Source: a bacterium DOLZORAL124_38_8 (lineage in GTDB: Bacteria > Patescibacteriota > Gracilibacteria > UBA4473). From it: a stretch of DNA of 64,000 nucleotides. Within the stretch, counting starts at the first letter, position 1, and each line of letters starts with the position of its first letter. The translations under genes were made by a program, and so were the position numbers. Below, piece by piece: positions 51,146-59,929 of the stretch. Location of the stretch: contig PDQG01000008.1 in assembly GCA_002747745.1 (NCBI GenBank), positions 23,876-87,875 of the forward strand, in the 5' to 3' direction. The notes beneath the pieces are model-generated. The model was not told where the DNA came from. It ran no database searches and saw only the letters and a program-made list of their open reading frames with translations.

Positions 51146-51649
51146 TTATTGGCTATTGGTTGGTATGATAATCTCTCCAGTTCTTAAATGCTGATAAAAA
51201 ATATTTTTTAGTGTTTCTCTTTCATTTTTTTCATTCATGCGACTCGTAATATCAACTATGCTTTGGAAATCTTGAGATGTACAGGATTCTCTTAAATAGT
51301 CGATTATATGATTTGCTGTTATTCTGAAATTAACCGACTCTGCAAGCGATAGTCCGGTTTGTAAATTGTTTATAATTTTTCTTATTGGTTCGTTTGAAAA
51401 GATCGTTTTTAACACTTCAAAACGTTCGTATTCTTCTTCAGATAATCCTAATTCTTCGTGGGGAGACTTTTTGGCAATATTTTCTTCCACTGTTTTTTTG
51501 GTAGATTCGTTTATCTTATTTGTTCTTATTTCAACTGATTCTCCGGGCTTTAAAACTCGAGGCGGTCTTTCTTTTGCTTTTATAGCTTCAGGAGAATTAG
51601 AAATTTCTATTGCTTCTTTTCGAATCTCTTTGATAGTTTTTTCTTTCAT
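51146..51649 (-). CDS. Tandem helical paralogue 1 of 3
   Basis: 167 residues. The C-terminal domain pattern FEVLKTIFSNEP, IRKIINNLQTGLSLA, ANHIIDYLRESC, FQSIVDITSRMN and LKNIFYQHLRTGEI corresponds to the other two. N-terminal half charged and variable. The gene begins 17 bases after the DHH phosphoesterase gene (on the minus strand), so it is probably expressed from the same promoter. Function unknown. Confidence 0.65.
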   Translation of the reverse strand: MKEKTIKEIRKEAIEISNSPEAIKAKERPPRVLKPGESVEIRTNKINESTKKTVEENIAKKSPHEELGLSEEEYERFEVLKTIFSNEPIRKIINNLQTGLSLAESVNFRITANHIIDYLRESCTSQDFQSIVDITSRMNEKNERETLKNIFYQHLRTGEIIIPTNSQ

Positions 51650-51665
51650 GATTTAGATATTTATA

Positions 51666-52673
51666 TTAAGCATCGGTTACAATCTTCCATTTTACTTCTT
51701 TTTTGAGGTGTCCCTGTGGCACGGTAAACCCAGCGGCTTTGACGTGTCCACCGCCACCAAATTTTTCGGCAATGGCTTTTACGTTTACATCATCTTTCCG
51801 GGTACGGAGCGAGGCTTTTACATTGCCTTTTTCGTCTTCGGAAAGCATTACTGAATATTGAACTTCTGGCATCGAATTAATTAAATCAATAACGCCTCCT
51901 AAATCTTGTCGTGTAGCACCGAGACTGAGGTAGTCATCTTTGTGTACGCCAACAATGGCGGCTCCTTCATCGGTTACGTGGAGTTCTTCGAGCACTTTTC
52001 CCCAGAGTTTCAATTGTTTGAGGTCATTTGACCGAAACACGTTTTGTGAAATTTTGCTCACGCTTCCCCCGAGTTCGACTAATTCGGCGGCGGCGGTATA
52101 ACTGTCTGGGGTGGTATTTTGGTGTACAAATCCGCCAGTATCGGTGTAAATTCCTAAGAGTAAACTGGTGGCAAGTGCACTATTCATTTCTACGCCCATT
52201 TTTTTCCAGAGATAATACACAATTTCGGCGGCTGATGAAGCGTTGGTAATAACCAAGTTCAAATCACCAAAATTATCATTACTCGGATGATGATCAATAT
52301 TAATTTTAAATTTTTGATCGGATAAAATTTCTGGATGATTTTTATCAAATCGAGTGAGTTTTTTGTCTCCACAGTCAACAAAAACAATATTTTTAAAATC
52401 GTTGAAGTTTGGGGTTTGGGTAAAAGTATCTTTCGTATCGACAAATTTAAAAGCGGTTGGCACTTCATCAATGCACGATACGGTTGGTGTGAGCCCCAAT
52501 GACTTGAATCCAAGATATAATCCATAGGCCGACCCAATCGCGTCTCCGTCAGGGTTGGCATGGGTGAGTATTAAGATTTTTCCATCGTGTTGTTCTTTGA
52601 TGTCGGAAATTTTTTCCTGTAATGAATCAATGTATTTGGGTGTGATTTGTTGCGTAACTGATTGATGACTCAT
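51666..52673 (-). CDS. DHH/DHHA1 phosphoesterase (NrnA-like)
   Basis: 335 residues from the ATG at 52673; the TTG at 52727 lies in the promoter. Motifs in order: ILTHANPDGDAIGSAYG, VFVDCGD, the DHH signature NIDHHPSND, YTDTGGFVHQNT and the DHHA1 end GGGGHVKAAGF. The family degrades short RNAs (nanoRNase) or cyclic-dinucleotide intermediates and pAp. The first gene of an operon with three helical paralogues. A consensus promoter is upstream. Confidence 0.93.
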   Translation of the reverse strand: MSHQSVTQQITPKYIDSLQEKISDIKEQHDGKILILTHANPDGDAIGSAYGLYLGFKSLGLTPTVSCIDEVPTAFKFVDTKDTFTQTPNFNDFKNIVFVDCGDKKLTRFDKNHPEILSDQKFKINIDHHPSNDNFGDLNLVITNASSAAEIVYYLWKKMGVEMNSALATSLLLGIYTDTGGFVHQNTTPDSYTAAAELVELGGSVSKISQNVFRSNDLKQLKLWGKVLEELHVTDEGAAIVGVHKDDYLSLGATRQDLGGVIDLINSMPEVQYSVMLSEDEKGNVKASLRTRKDDVNVKAIAEKFGGGGHVKAAGFTVPQGHLKKEVKWKIVTDA

Positions 52674-52698
52674 AATTTTTTGATTAATACTAGATTTT

Positions 52699-52727
52699 AT
52701 TTTAGCATTTATTTTTACACTTGTCAA
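52699..52727 (-). promoter_or_regulatory. Predicted promoter of DHH phosphoesterase operon
   Basis: Minus-strand TTGACA (52722-52727), 17-base spacer and TAAAAT (52699-52704); predicted start about 18 bases before the ATG. Confidence 0.75.
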
Positions 52728-52815
52728 ATATTATTTTTATTTTTTTATAATAAAAAGACTTCCTATTATTTCTGTACTATCTATTTGATGGGTCGGGGAC
52801 TGTGCGATAATTAAA

Positions 52816-52848
52816 ACAAAAGCACTAACGTCAGTTAGTGCTTTTTTC
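52816..52848. terminator. Terminator after purB
   Basis: AAAGCACTAAC pairs with GTTAGTGCTTT around GTCA, with A and T runs on the two sides; downstream of the minus-strand purB gene. Confidence 0.88.
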
Positions 52849-52875
52849 TTGTTTTTTAAAATGTGAATAAAATTT

Positions 52876-54207
52876 TTATTCAACAAATAAATCAACGAGT
52901 TTTTCCGATTCGCCAGTGTAGGTTTCTGGCGTTAAGTTTATTAATCGTTCTTTGGCTTCGGCTGGAATATCAATTGTCCCAATAAATTCTCGTACTTCTT
53001 CCAAATTCAAGGCTCTTCCGCGGCTAAACGCTTTGAGTTGGTTGTATGCGTCGGCGTGTCCGTGGGCTCGCATAACCATTTGTACGGCTTCGGTTAATAC
53101 TTCTGGGGCGTTTTGTAAGTCTTCTAATAATACAGCTGGTTTTAGTTCTACTTTTCCAAGTCCTTTTTTCAGGCTTCGTACTGCCAACAAAAAGTGTCCA
53201 AATACAATTCCAAAGTTTCGTTGTACGGTCGAATCGGTTAAGTCTCGTTGCCAACGAGAAATAGGTAATTCGTCAGCCAAAGTTCGGGCTAATCCGCGGG
53301 CTAATTTTAGGTTTCCTTCGGCGTTTTCAAAATCAATCGGGTTTACTTTGTGGGGCATCGTTGATGATCCAACTTCGCCGGCCACTACCTTTTGTCCAAA
53401 GTATCCCAATGAGATGTAGCCCCACATATCTCGGCACAAATCAATCATTACGGTTGATAATTGGCTGAGTAAATTCATGGTTTTGGCCTGATTGTCGTGT
53501 GGTTCGATTTGCGTGGTTAATGGGTTCCAAGTCAAATTTAATCGTTCGGTTACAAATTCTTCGCTCAAATTAATCCAATCTTCGGTTGGAAACGATTCTT
53601 TGTGGGCGGCAAAGTTTCCAGTAGCACCAGCAAATTTAGCCGAGAAGAACAAGTTGGTGTGATTAATCAAGTCTTTCATTCGTTTGTAAAATACGGCCAT
53701 TTCTTTTCCAACGGTTACGGGCGTGGCGGTTTGCCCGTGGGTTCGAGACAACATTGGTACGGCTTTCCAGTCTAAGGCTTTGGCTTTGAGGTCAGCCAAA
53801 ATTTCGTTTTCAAAAATATCCAGTACGGTTTCCATGCCGTCTCGCAAAGTTAAAGCGTAACTGGTTGAGTTGATGTCTTCACTGGTACATCCAAAGTGGA
53901 TAAATGGATGAAATCGAGCCTCGGTTTTTGATTGTAAAAATACTTCTACTGCCTTGACATCGTGGTTGGTAGTTTTTTCAATATCTTTAATAGCGTTAAA
54001 TTCCGTGTCTGAAAAATTCTCAATCAACGCTCGTAATTCGGTAATTTGTTGGGCTGATAATGATGGAGCAATGTTTTTGTCGCTCAAAAAAATCAACCAT
54101 TCAACTTCTACTTGGGTGCGGTATTTGGTAAGTCCAAATTCCGAAAAAATAGGGGCAACTTCTGCTACTCGGCTAGCGTATCGTCCGTCTAAAGGAGAAA
54201 GAAACAT
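52876..54207 (-). CDS. purB: Adenylosuccinate lyase
   Basis: 443 residues. The fumarase/aspartase-superfamily signature GSSTMPHKVNPIDFENAEGN is present, with the general-acid histidine region SRTHGQTATPVTVGKEM, and TTNHDVKAVEVFL near the N-terminus. The protein cuts SAICAR and adenylosuccinate in purine synthesis. The form fits the E. coli-type PurB (ISLP and HDVKAVE positions). Single gene between a terminator and a divergent unit. Confidence 0.96.
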   Translation of the reverse strand: MFLSPLDGRYASRVAEVAPIFSEFGLTKYRTQVEVEWLIFLSDKNIAPSLSAQQITELRALIENFSDTEFNAIKDIEKTTNHDVKAVEVFLQSKTEARFHPFIHFGCTSEDINSTSYALTLRDGMETVLDIFENEILADLKAKALDWKAVPMLSRTHGQTATPVTVGKEMAVFYKRMKDLINHTNLFFSAKFAGATGNFAAHKESFPTEDWINLSEEFVTERLNLTWNPLTTQIEPHDNQAKTMNLLSQLSTVMIDLCRDMWGYISLGYFGQKVVAGEVGSSTMPHKVNPIDFENAEGNLKLARGLARTLADELPISRWQRDLTDSTVQRNFGIVFGHFLLAVRSLKKGLGKVELKPAVLLEDLQNAPEVLTEAVQMVMRAHGHADAYNQLKAFSRGRALNLEEVREFIGTIDIPAEAKERLINLTPETYTGESEKLVDLFVE

Positions 54208-54305
54208 GAAAATTGTAAGGTTAAAAATTCGCCTCTATCATATAAAAAAGAATGGTTTTATCTAATTTTTTTTGCATCTCTTAAAAAAAGGGTAGAATGA
54301 ACTTG

Positions 54306-55433
54306 ATGAAATATTTATTAGGCGTTTTGGTGGCGGTATTGAGTTTGGGGAGTGTTTTTGCAACTGGATACACTAGCGAGGATGATGAAGCTTACCAGAA
54401 TTCTCAAAGTGGAGAAACAAACGAAATAGACTATTCGAATTATGATTTATATGATTATAATATAGACTGTGAAGAGTTGTTATATCTTCATTATCCATTT
54501 AATTCTAGCGATAAAAATTCTCTTTTGGAAGCGGTTAAAAGATGTGAAGAAGAGGGGATATTAGCCGCAGAGAAAGTTATAAAAGGGTTACAGAAAAAAT
54601 TGAATCGTACTAAGAAAGAAGAAGAAGTGTTATTAGATTTTAAGGAAGCACAAGAAGATAATTACAAAAGTGTTCATGAATTTTTTAGTTCTTCAGATTT
54701 TTGTTGGGATCAAGAAAAAACGTTTGCTAAGAAATTAAAAGGAGATACCGCGGATTTTGATGAGGCATTAGCTTTTTTAGATAAGTTTATTAATTCTGCT
54801 AGAACGACCGTGGTAAAAAAGGACGCAGAGATAGAAAAAAAGTCGATTGAGTCAGAATATGATGACTACAAACAAAAGCAAAATCAGCAGAATACTGGCG
54901 ATGAATCTGCTAAAGAAGGTGCTTCTCAACAGGGTTCAAATGATGATACAGATGTAGACAAAAATGCAGCGGCTCCTGTAGAAGAGGGCGCGAACGTTCC
55001 AGTAGAATTACCAGAAGAGGCTTTGCGTGATGACGAATTTAATGGCATCTTACCTTCCGCGAAGAAATGTTTGAAATGGCAGGCAGGACTCTGTGTTAAA
55101 TGGGATAAAGGCTACGAAAACACCAAGGCTGGACAACTCGGAAAACGAATAGAAGAGGGGACAGTAACGTTTGCGGATATTCCGGTGTTTATTGTGAAGT
55201 TTATCGACTTTTTGACGAAACTAGTCGGAACGGTGGCGCTTTTGTTTATGATTTATGGGGGATTCCAATTGATGACTGACCAACGAGATGACGGAAAATC
55301 AACGATTAAATACGCGATTGCCGGTGTATTTGTGGCGTTTTTGTCATGGTTAGCGGTGAATATTGTTAAATCGCAGTTAACGGGGGTTGATTATTATGGA
55401 AACTGGGTAAAAGAAGAGTTAGAAAAAAAGTAA
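54306..55433 (+). CDS. TrbC/VirB2-like (T4SS-pilin-type) membrane protein
   Basis: 375 residues from the ATG at 54306; the ATG at 54297 overlaps a TAGAAT -10 box (54293-54298), so the gene is predicted leaderless. Signal peptide MKYLLGVLVAVLSLGSVFA, then a long acidic, charged and partly coiled-coil domain, a Gln/Asn/Ser/Asp-rich linker and a C-terminal pair of membrane helices: IVKFIDFLTKLVGTVALLFM, YGGFQLMTDQRDDGKSTIKY, AIAGVFVAFLSWLAVNIV. That two-helix block is the T4SS-pilin/TrbC-like form widespread in CPR. No VirB4/VirD4 is in view, so a conjugation role is unsupported. Confidence 0.75.
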   Translation: MKYLLGVLVAVLSLGSVFATGYTSEDDEAYQNSQSGETNEIDYSNYDLYDYNIDCEELLYLHYPFNSSDKNSLLEAVKRCEEEGILAAEKVIKGLQKKLNRTKKEEEVLLDFKEAQEDNYKSVHEFFSSSDFCWDQEKTFAKKLKGDTADFDEALAFLDKFINSARTTVVKKDAEIEKKSIESEYDDYKQKQNQQNTGDESAKEGASQQGSNDDTDVDKNAAAPVEEGANVPVELPEEALRDDEFNGILPSAKKCLKWQAGLCVKWDKGYENTKAGQLGKRIEEGTVTFADIPVFIVKFIDFLTKLVGTVALLFMIYGGFQLMTDQRDDGKSTIKYAIAGVFVAFLSWLAVNIVKSQLTGVDYYGNWVKEELEKK

Positions 55434-55457
55434 TTTATTTTTTTAATTTTTTATACA

Positions 55458-55835
55458 ATGACCGAAAAGAAAACGGTTTGGTGGCGAGAAATTCCAGCCT
55501 TGGCTGGTACACTAATTGGAATCATTTTAACGGCGATTGGAGGCGTAATGATTTTGAATGTGGTAATGAAATTGTACGTGTTTGGGTTTGATACTCCACG
55601 ATACGGTGGAGATTTTGAATACCAATGTACGTATGAACGAGATATGGGGCCACGCGGAGACGAACCACGAGTAAAATTATCGGAAGAGAAAAAACAGGCT
55701 TGTATTACAAAACACAAAAAACGAGCCAAAAAACAATACATACGACGACAAAAAGAGAATTTGGTAGATGCGTTAGCAATGTTGTTGCTTGGAATTCCGT
55801 TTTGGGTGGTGTTTAACCGACGACGAAAAAAATAA
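55458..55835 (+). CDS. Small two-helix membrane protein, 125 aa
   Basis: Two membrane helices (ALAGTLIGIILTAIGGVMIL and ALAMLLLGIPFWVVF) flank a basic domain with two cysteines (YQCTYERD, QACITKHKKR) that may form a disulfide. Ends in NRRRKK. It follows the TrbC-like gene by 24 bases and is probably co-transcribed. No family recognised. A terminator follows. Confidence 0.65.
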   Translation: MTEKKTVWWREIPALAGTLIGIILTAIGGVMILNVVMKLYVFGFDTPRYGGDFEYQCTYERDMGPRGDEPRVKLSEEKKQACITKHKKRAKKQYIRRQKENLVDALAMLLLGIPFWVVFNRRRKK

Positions 55836-55855
55836 GAAAATCATAGGTTTTAATA

Positions 55856-55890
55856 AAAAACTCTCAGTAAATGGTTGAGAGTTTTTTGTT
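55856..55890 (+). terminator. Terminator after TrbC-like operon
   Basis: AAAACTCTCA pairs with TGAGAGTTTT with a nine-base loop; T run follows. It overlaps the first codons of a longer frame of the next gene, which supports starting that gene at 55910. Confidence 0.85.
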
Positions 55891-55909
55891 TTATTTGTAT
55901 GCTCATGGT

Positions 55910-56980
55910 ATGAAAAAATTAGTGTTTTGTTTGTGGTCGGTTTTGGTGTTTGGTCAGGTGTTGGCTTTTACCGATGTAAACTCAAACACGCCGTATGTGG
56001 TAGAAATAAAAAAACTAAAATCGCAAGGAGTTTTGTCTGGAAACCCCGATGGTACATTTTTACCGGAAAAAACTATTAACCGTATCGAGTTAGTGCAAAT
56101 TTTGTATAAATCAGGTTTTTTTGATGGACCTTGCCCGTATAAACCCATTCGGTTTACTGATACCGAACTCAATACTTGGTACACACCGGCTCTGCGGAAA
56201 GCGGTGCTTTGTGGAGGATTTACGGGGTATCCCGATAAATCGTTTCGTCCGGCTAGTCCGTTAAATTTTGCCGAATTTGCCACTATTGTTACCCGAGTTA
56301 AAAATAAGTCATACCAAAAAACAAATCCTTGGTTTCAGGCGGGGATATCGTTTTTACAACAACAAAAAATAACTTTAAACGAACATCCAACACCAGAAAC
56401 CAAAATTAACCGAGCCCAAGCCGCGTATGTGTTGGCCCATTTTTTTCCTAACAAAAAAATTAATAAAAACGATTTTTCAACGCTTTCTCGAGCCAAGTTT
56501 TTGCAAGAAGTAAAAAAACAATTAGGCGTGGTTACTAAATATGATGCGGGGTATTATCAAGGTGGGTTTCCGCCGAACGACCGAGGCGCGTGTACGGATG
56601 TAGTAGAACGAGCCGTGCGAACGGCGGGGTACGAGTGGAAAAGGCGCTTAGATGCCGATATGAAACGGAATCCGCATTTGTATCCGTCAAAGTACGATGC
56701 CAATATTAACTACCGCCGAGTGCGAAATGTAAAAGTGTTTTTGGATCGTTACGCCAAAAAACTGAGTTTGAATGATCCGTATTTACCGGGTGATATTGTA
56801 ACCTACGACCAAATTCCTGGTGGGTCATGGCATATTGGGGTGGTGTCGGATAATAAAACGAATGATGGTACCAACACGCCGTTATTGCTTCATAATTACG
56901 CTCGTGGAGTAGTAGAAGAAAATTCGTTACATACTTGGCCCGCACCAAAGACAGGGCATTATAGGTTGGGGGATTTATGA
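55910..56980 (+). CDS. SLH-domain protein fused to DUF1287 peptidase domain
   Basis: 356 residues from the ATG at 55910. Signal peptide MKKLVFCLWSVLVFGQVLAF, then three SLH-type repeats (FTDVNSNTPYVVEIKKL, GVLSGNPDGTFLPEKTINRI, FTDTELNTWYTPALRKAV, GFTGYPDKSFRPASPLNFAE) of which the third is degenerate. The C-terminal 160 residues match DUF1287, an NlpC/P60-like fold: YDAGYYQGGFPPNDRGACTD with the candidate catalytic Cys, and GGSWHIGVVSD with the His. It should bind cell-wall polymer and cut peptidoglycan peptides. It ends TGA-TAA. Confidence 0.85.
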   Translation: MKKLVFCLWSVLVFGQVLAFTDVNSNTPYVVEIKKLKSQGVLSGNPDGTFLPEKTINRIELVQILYKSGFFDGPCPYKPIRFTDTELNTWYTPALRKAVLCGGFTGYPDKSFRPASPLNFAEFATIVTRVKNKSYQKTNPWFQAGISFLQQQKITLNEHPTPETKINRAQAAYVLAHFFPNKKINKNDFSTLSRAKFLQEVKKQLGVVTKYDAGYYQGGFPPNDRGACTDVVERAVRTAGYEWKRRLDADMKRNPHLYPSKYDANINYRRVRNVKVFLDRYAKKLSLNDPYLPGDIVTYDQIPGGSWHIGVVSDNKTNDGTNTPLLLHNYARGVVEENSLHTWPAPKTGHYRLGDL

Positions 56981-57336
56981 TAAATAATTTTTCAAACTTT
57001 ATTTAAGGTTTGTGAGATAGAGTTTAAATTATTTTTTCCCTCATTCCGTACTTGATACGGAATCTCTTAAAAGTGTTTTTATAAGAGATACTCAATCAAG
57101 TTGAGTATGAGGCGGAAAGAGGGGATAACTTCTTTGAATTTAGATGTATTTTTGTCGTGGCCTACGGCATCGAACCCTTTGCTTCAAATTACCTTCAATT
57201 TTCTTCAAAATTTAAAAAACAAAAAAACAGAAAGGAAGGGATGACGCTTCGCTAATAAACGAACCCTAGAATCGGGTTCAAATTCCGTACTTCCAAAAGA
57301 AAAAATTCTTCAGTCCGAGGACTCAAGAATTTTTTC
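56981..57336. other. Intergenic stretch between SLH gene and tRNA-Ser
   Basis: About 350 bases without a gene. It holds a cloverleaf-like repeat at 57040-57112 (listed apart) and a hairpin ATTCTTCAGTCCGAGGACTCAAGAAT (around 57305) that ends in T and would terminate the tRNA transcript or a minus-strand reading. Nothing else was seen. Confidence 0.5.
57040..57112. repeat. Cloverleaf-like palindromic repeat
   Basis: CCTCAT (57040) pairs with ATGAGG (57107). Inside are three hairpins: ATTCCGTA/TACGGAAT with loop CTTGA, ATCTCTTA/TAAGAGAT, and ACTCAA/TTGAGT with loop TCAAG. The same TCATTC-stem-ACTTGAT-stem pattern recurs inverted at the right end of the window. Repeats of this form are dispersed in many bacterial genomes. 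Confidence 0.75.
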
Positions 57337-57426
57337 TGGCGGAAAGGAAGGGATTCGAACCCTCGGTACCCGATTGGGTACACATCCTTAGCAGGGATGC
57401 GCTTTCGACCACTCAGCCACCTTTCC
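57337..57426 (-). tRNA. tRNA-Ser (anticodon GCT)
   Basis: On the minus strand: acceptor GGAAAGG/CCTTTCC, D arm GGCTGAGTGGTCGAAAGC, anticodon stem CATCC/GGATG with anticodon GCT, long variable arm GTACCC/GGGTAC, T loop GGTTCGAATCC and encoded CCA. Confidence 0.97.
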
Positions 57427-57436
57427 GTGCCAACGC

Positions 57437-57464
57437 ATTTTAGAAAAATAAATATGAGGGTCAA
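57437..57464 (-). promoter_or_regulatory. Predicted tRNA-Ser(GCU) promoter
   Basis: Minus-strand TTGACC (57459-57464), 16-base spacer and TAAAAT (57437-57442), placing the start about four bases before the tRNA. Confidence 0.7.
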
Positions 57465-57482
57465 ATATTTACGAGGCAATTA

Positions 57483-58115
57483 TTAGAATAAGTTTTTGAA
57501 AAAATCCATAATTTTTTGCCACAAACTTTGTTTGGGTGTTGTTTTTTGAGATAATTCGGTTTTAGTAGCAGTTTTGGATTGTTGGTTTACAACTATTTCT
57601 TCTTTATCTGCTAGTTTAACCAGTGTGCCATCTTTTTTTCGTAAAAAATCACCATCCTCATTCCCATAAAAGTCGGTCTCGGTTCCGCCGTACCGAATAA
57701 AAGCATTTAGTAACTCGTGTTCGAATCCTTTATTGGTTACTAGTTTTGTGGTTTTAAAATCAACGGTAGTTAAGGCTCGAATACCGAAGGCACTTTTATA
57801 TCCAGTAAGGGTTTTGTTTACTCCCAAGAAGAATGGTTTTCTCGCTTCAAATTTATCACATTGTACTTGTCCTTCGGAACAGGCTTGAACATTGATTGTT
57901 TTATTCGTATCTAATTTGGTTCTCGATTGTGGGAACACATAATATGGTTTAACGGTGGCTGTCTTGTCTTGAACCGATTCAACGACTCCAATAAAAATGG
58001 CATCGTTGCGGTTACCGCCTAATAAACATCCAAATGGGTCGCAGGCGTTGGTAGTATTTAAAGCTGTTAAAGATGCACCAAGTATAAACGCGAAAGCAAA
58101 GAGTATTTTTTTCAT
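57483..58115 (-). CDS. Secreted protein with C-terminal aromatic tag
   Basis: 210 residues from the ATG at 58115; a longer frame exists to 58169. Signal peptide MKKILFAFAFILGASLTALN is followed by a Cys-rich mature start (ACDPFGCLLGGN). DAIFIGVVESVQDKTATVKP and the later beta-rich part recall OB-fold (TIMP/NTR-like) secreted domains, with two more cysteines (ACSEGQVQC); this likeness is weak. After a Thr/Ser/Lys linker the protein ends PKQSLWQKIMDFFKNLF, matching the end of the protein at 47.2 kb. Tag function unknown; membrane association of an amphipathic helix is plausible. Confidence 0.7.
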   Translation of the reverse strand: MKKILFAFAFILGASLTALNTTNACDPFGCLLGGNRNDAIFIGVVESVQDKTATVKPYYVFPQSRTKLDTNKTINVQACSEGQVQCDKFEARKPFFLGVNKTLTGYKSAFGIRALTTVDFKTTKLVTNKGFEHELLNAFIRYGGTETDFYGNEDGDFLRKKDGTLVKLADKEEIVVNQQSKTATKTELSQKTTPKQSLWQKIMDFFKNLF

Positions 58116-58184
58116 AGGTTTTTCATCTAAATATGTTTTCATCCTATACAATTGGATATTCTTAATCAAACTTTTGTTCGACCA

Positions 58185-58216
58185 TAAAAAAGAGCCATTT
58201 AAATGGCTCTTTTTTG
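58185..58216. terminator. Bidirectional terminator after nrdA
   Basis: AAGAGCCATTT and AAATGGCTCTT form a perfect palindrome flanked by A and T runs; it lies between the nrdA stop side and the start side of the secreted-protein gene, both on the minus strand. Confidence 0.88.
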
Positions 58217-58235
58217 TATAAAATATTTGTTCGAT

Positions 58236-59906
58236 TTACCCTTCGCAAGCGGTACAAACTTTCTTTTGATTCATTTGTTGAGCAGCATTCATACTATGTT
58301 GGTAGTACAAAGTCTTAATTCCCATTTTCCAAGCATCAATATATAATTTATTAATGTTTTTCGTTGATTCATCTGGGTGAACCATCAAATTTAATGATTG
58401 CGCTTGATCAATGTGTTTTTGCCGAATGGCGGCTTGTCCAATAATAGTGTTCTGGTCAATTTCTGGATAAGTTTTAAACACTTCTTTTTCGTGGTCAGAT
58501 AAGAAATCCAAGTGTTGAACTGAACCGTCATGATCTCGGATGCTTCGCCACACTTCAGATGTATTTTGTCCTTTTTCTTCTAACAATTTAACCAAGAATG
58601 GGTTTTTAATCGTTGTTTTAATTTTTTGAATATCTTTTACGTAACAATTACTCCAAACTGGTTCGATTCCTTGTGAGACTTGTCCCAAAATAAAGGCAGA
58701 AGAAGTAGTTGGAGCCACCGCCATAAGCGTGGTGTTTCGTCGTCCGTATCCTTTCAAAATTTCTGGTTCGCCAAATTGGTCTGCTAATTCTCTTGAAGCT
58801 TTGTAGGCTCGTTCTTCCAATAATTTAAAGATTTCAAGGTTTAGTTTTGCGGCTTCTCGACTTTCGAAAGACAACATATTGCTTTGCAAGTATGAATGCC
58901 AACCAAGAGCTCCCATTCCCAACGCTCGGTGTCGTTTGGCAAACTTGTAGGCTCGTTCCATAAACAAGAAGATTTTTTGGTCGTCAGCTTCGTCAGAATC
59001 TCGGTATGCTTCTAGTTTTTCCAAAAATTCACTCATAATCGCATCAAGGAAATACACCAATGTTTCCACGGCGTCTGTATCTTTCCATTCATCATAGTGC
59101 AAAATATTCATTGAAGACAAACAACAAACAAACGATTCGTCTTCTTTACTTGGGAGCATGATTTCAGTACACAAATTTGACGCCCACACGCGCATATCTT
59201 TGTCTTTGTATACATCAACTCGGTTGTTGTTTACATTATCTTCAAAGAAAATATATGGATATCCAATTTCTCCTCGTCGTTGAATCACTTTGGCCCACAG
59301 GGCTCGTTTATCGGCGTCACCGTCGATCATGCTTTGCATCCATTCATCGCTTACGGTTACTCCATGGGTAAGTTTTTGAATAAGGTTTCCTTCTGTTCCG
59401 ATGTCTAAAAATTCATCGGCATCTGGGTGTGATAATGGTAAGTAAGGCGCAAATTGTCCGCGTCGAGTAGCTCCTTGCGATACAATATCAACCATTTTAT
59501 CAAATAATTGCATAAAATGAACGGCTCCTGAAGAGTTTCCATTGTTGGTAATAGGTGCCCCTCGGTGTCGGAGTTTTCCAAAATAACCAGAAGTTCCACC
59601 ACCCATTTTTGACATCATTCCAACTTCGGCTTGGGTGAATAGAATTTCTCCCATGTCATCACCGATGAAAGACCCAAAACAACTGATTGGTAATCCGCGT
59701 TTTTTTCCGAAATTAGACCATACGGGCGAAGCCAGTGAATAGAACCCTTGTTCCATGTAGCCATAGAATTTGTCGGCAAAGCCTTTAATGCCATTAATTT
59801 CTTCTGCTCGGTCAGCAATTTCTCGAATTCGTTCTTCTGGCGTGGTTCCTTCTACGAGGTATCCTAGTTCGAGGAATTTTCTACTATTTTCGGTAAGCCA
59901 TTTCAT
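58236..59906 (-). CDS. nrdA: Class I ribonucleoside-diphosphate reductase, catalytic subunit
   Basis: 556 residues, short for NrdA because the N-terminal ATP-cone is missing. Active-site residues are visible: Cys76 (LPISCFGS) and Cys262 (CCLSSMN) as the reducible pair, Asn244-Cys246-Glu248 in SNLCTEI around the thiyl cysteine, Tyr pair in LYYQHSMNA, and the C-terminal redox pair C551-x-x-C554. Dinucleotide specificity region includes GGGTSGYFGKLRHRGAPI. It reduces ribonucleotides with the radical supplied by NrdB. It follows nrdB across 104 bases holding an inverted repeat. Confidence 0.96.
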   Translation of the reverse strand: MKWLTENSRKFLELGYLVEGTTPEERIREIADRAEEINGIKGFADKFYGYMEQGFYSLASPVWSNFGKKRGLPISCFGSFIGDDMGEILFTQAEVGMMSKMGGGTSGYFGKLRHRGAPITNNGNSSGAVHFMQLFDKMVDIVSQGATRRGQFAPYLPLSHPDADEFLDIGTEGNLIQKLTHGVTVSDEWMQSMIDGDADKRALWAKVIQRRGEIGYPYIFFEDNVNNNRVDVYKDKDMRVWASNLCTEIMLPSKEDESFVCCLSSMNILHYDEWKDTDAVETLVYFLDAIMSEFLEKLEAYRDSDEADDQKIFLFMERAYKFAKRHRALGMGALGWHSYLQSNMLSFESREAAKLNLEIFKLLEERAYKASRELADQFGEPEILKGYGRRNTTLMAVAPTTSSAFILGQVSQGIEPVWSNCYVKDIQKIKTTIKNPFLVKLLEEKGQNTSEVWRSIRDHDGSVQHLDFLSDHEKEVFKTYPEIDQNTIIGQAAIRQKHIDQAQSLNLMVHPDESTKNINKLYIDAWKMGIKTLYYQHSMNAAQQMNQKKVCTACEG

Positions 59907-59929
59907 TTTTTGTGGGGTTAATAATTTAA

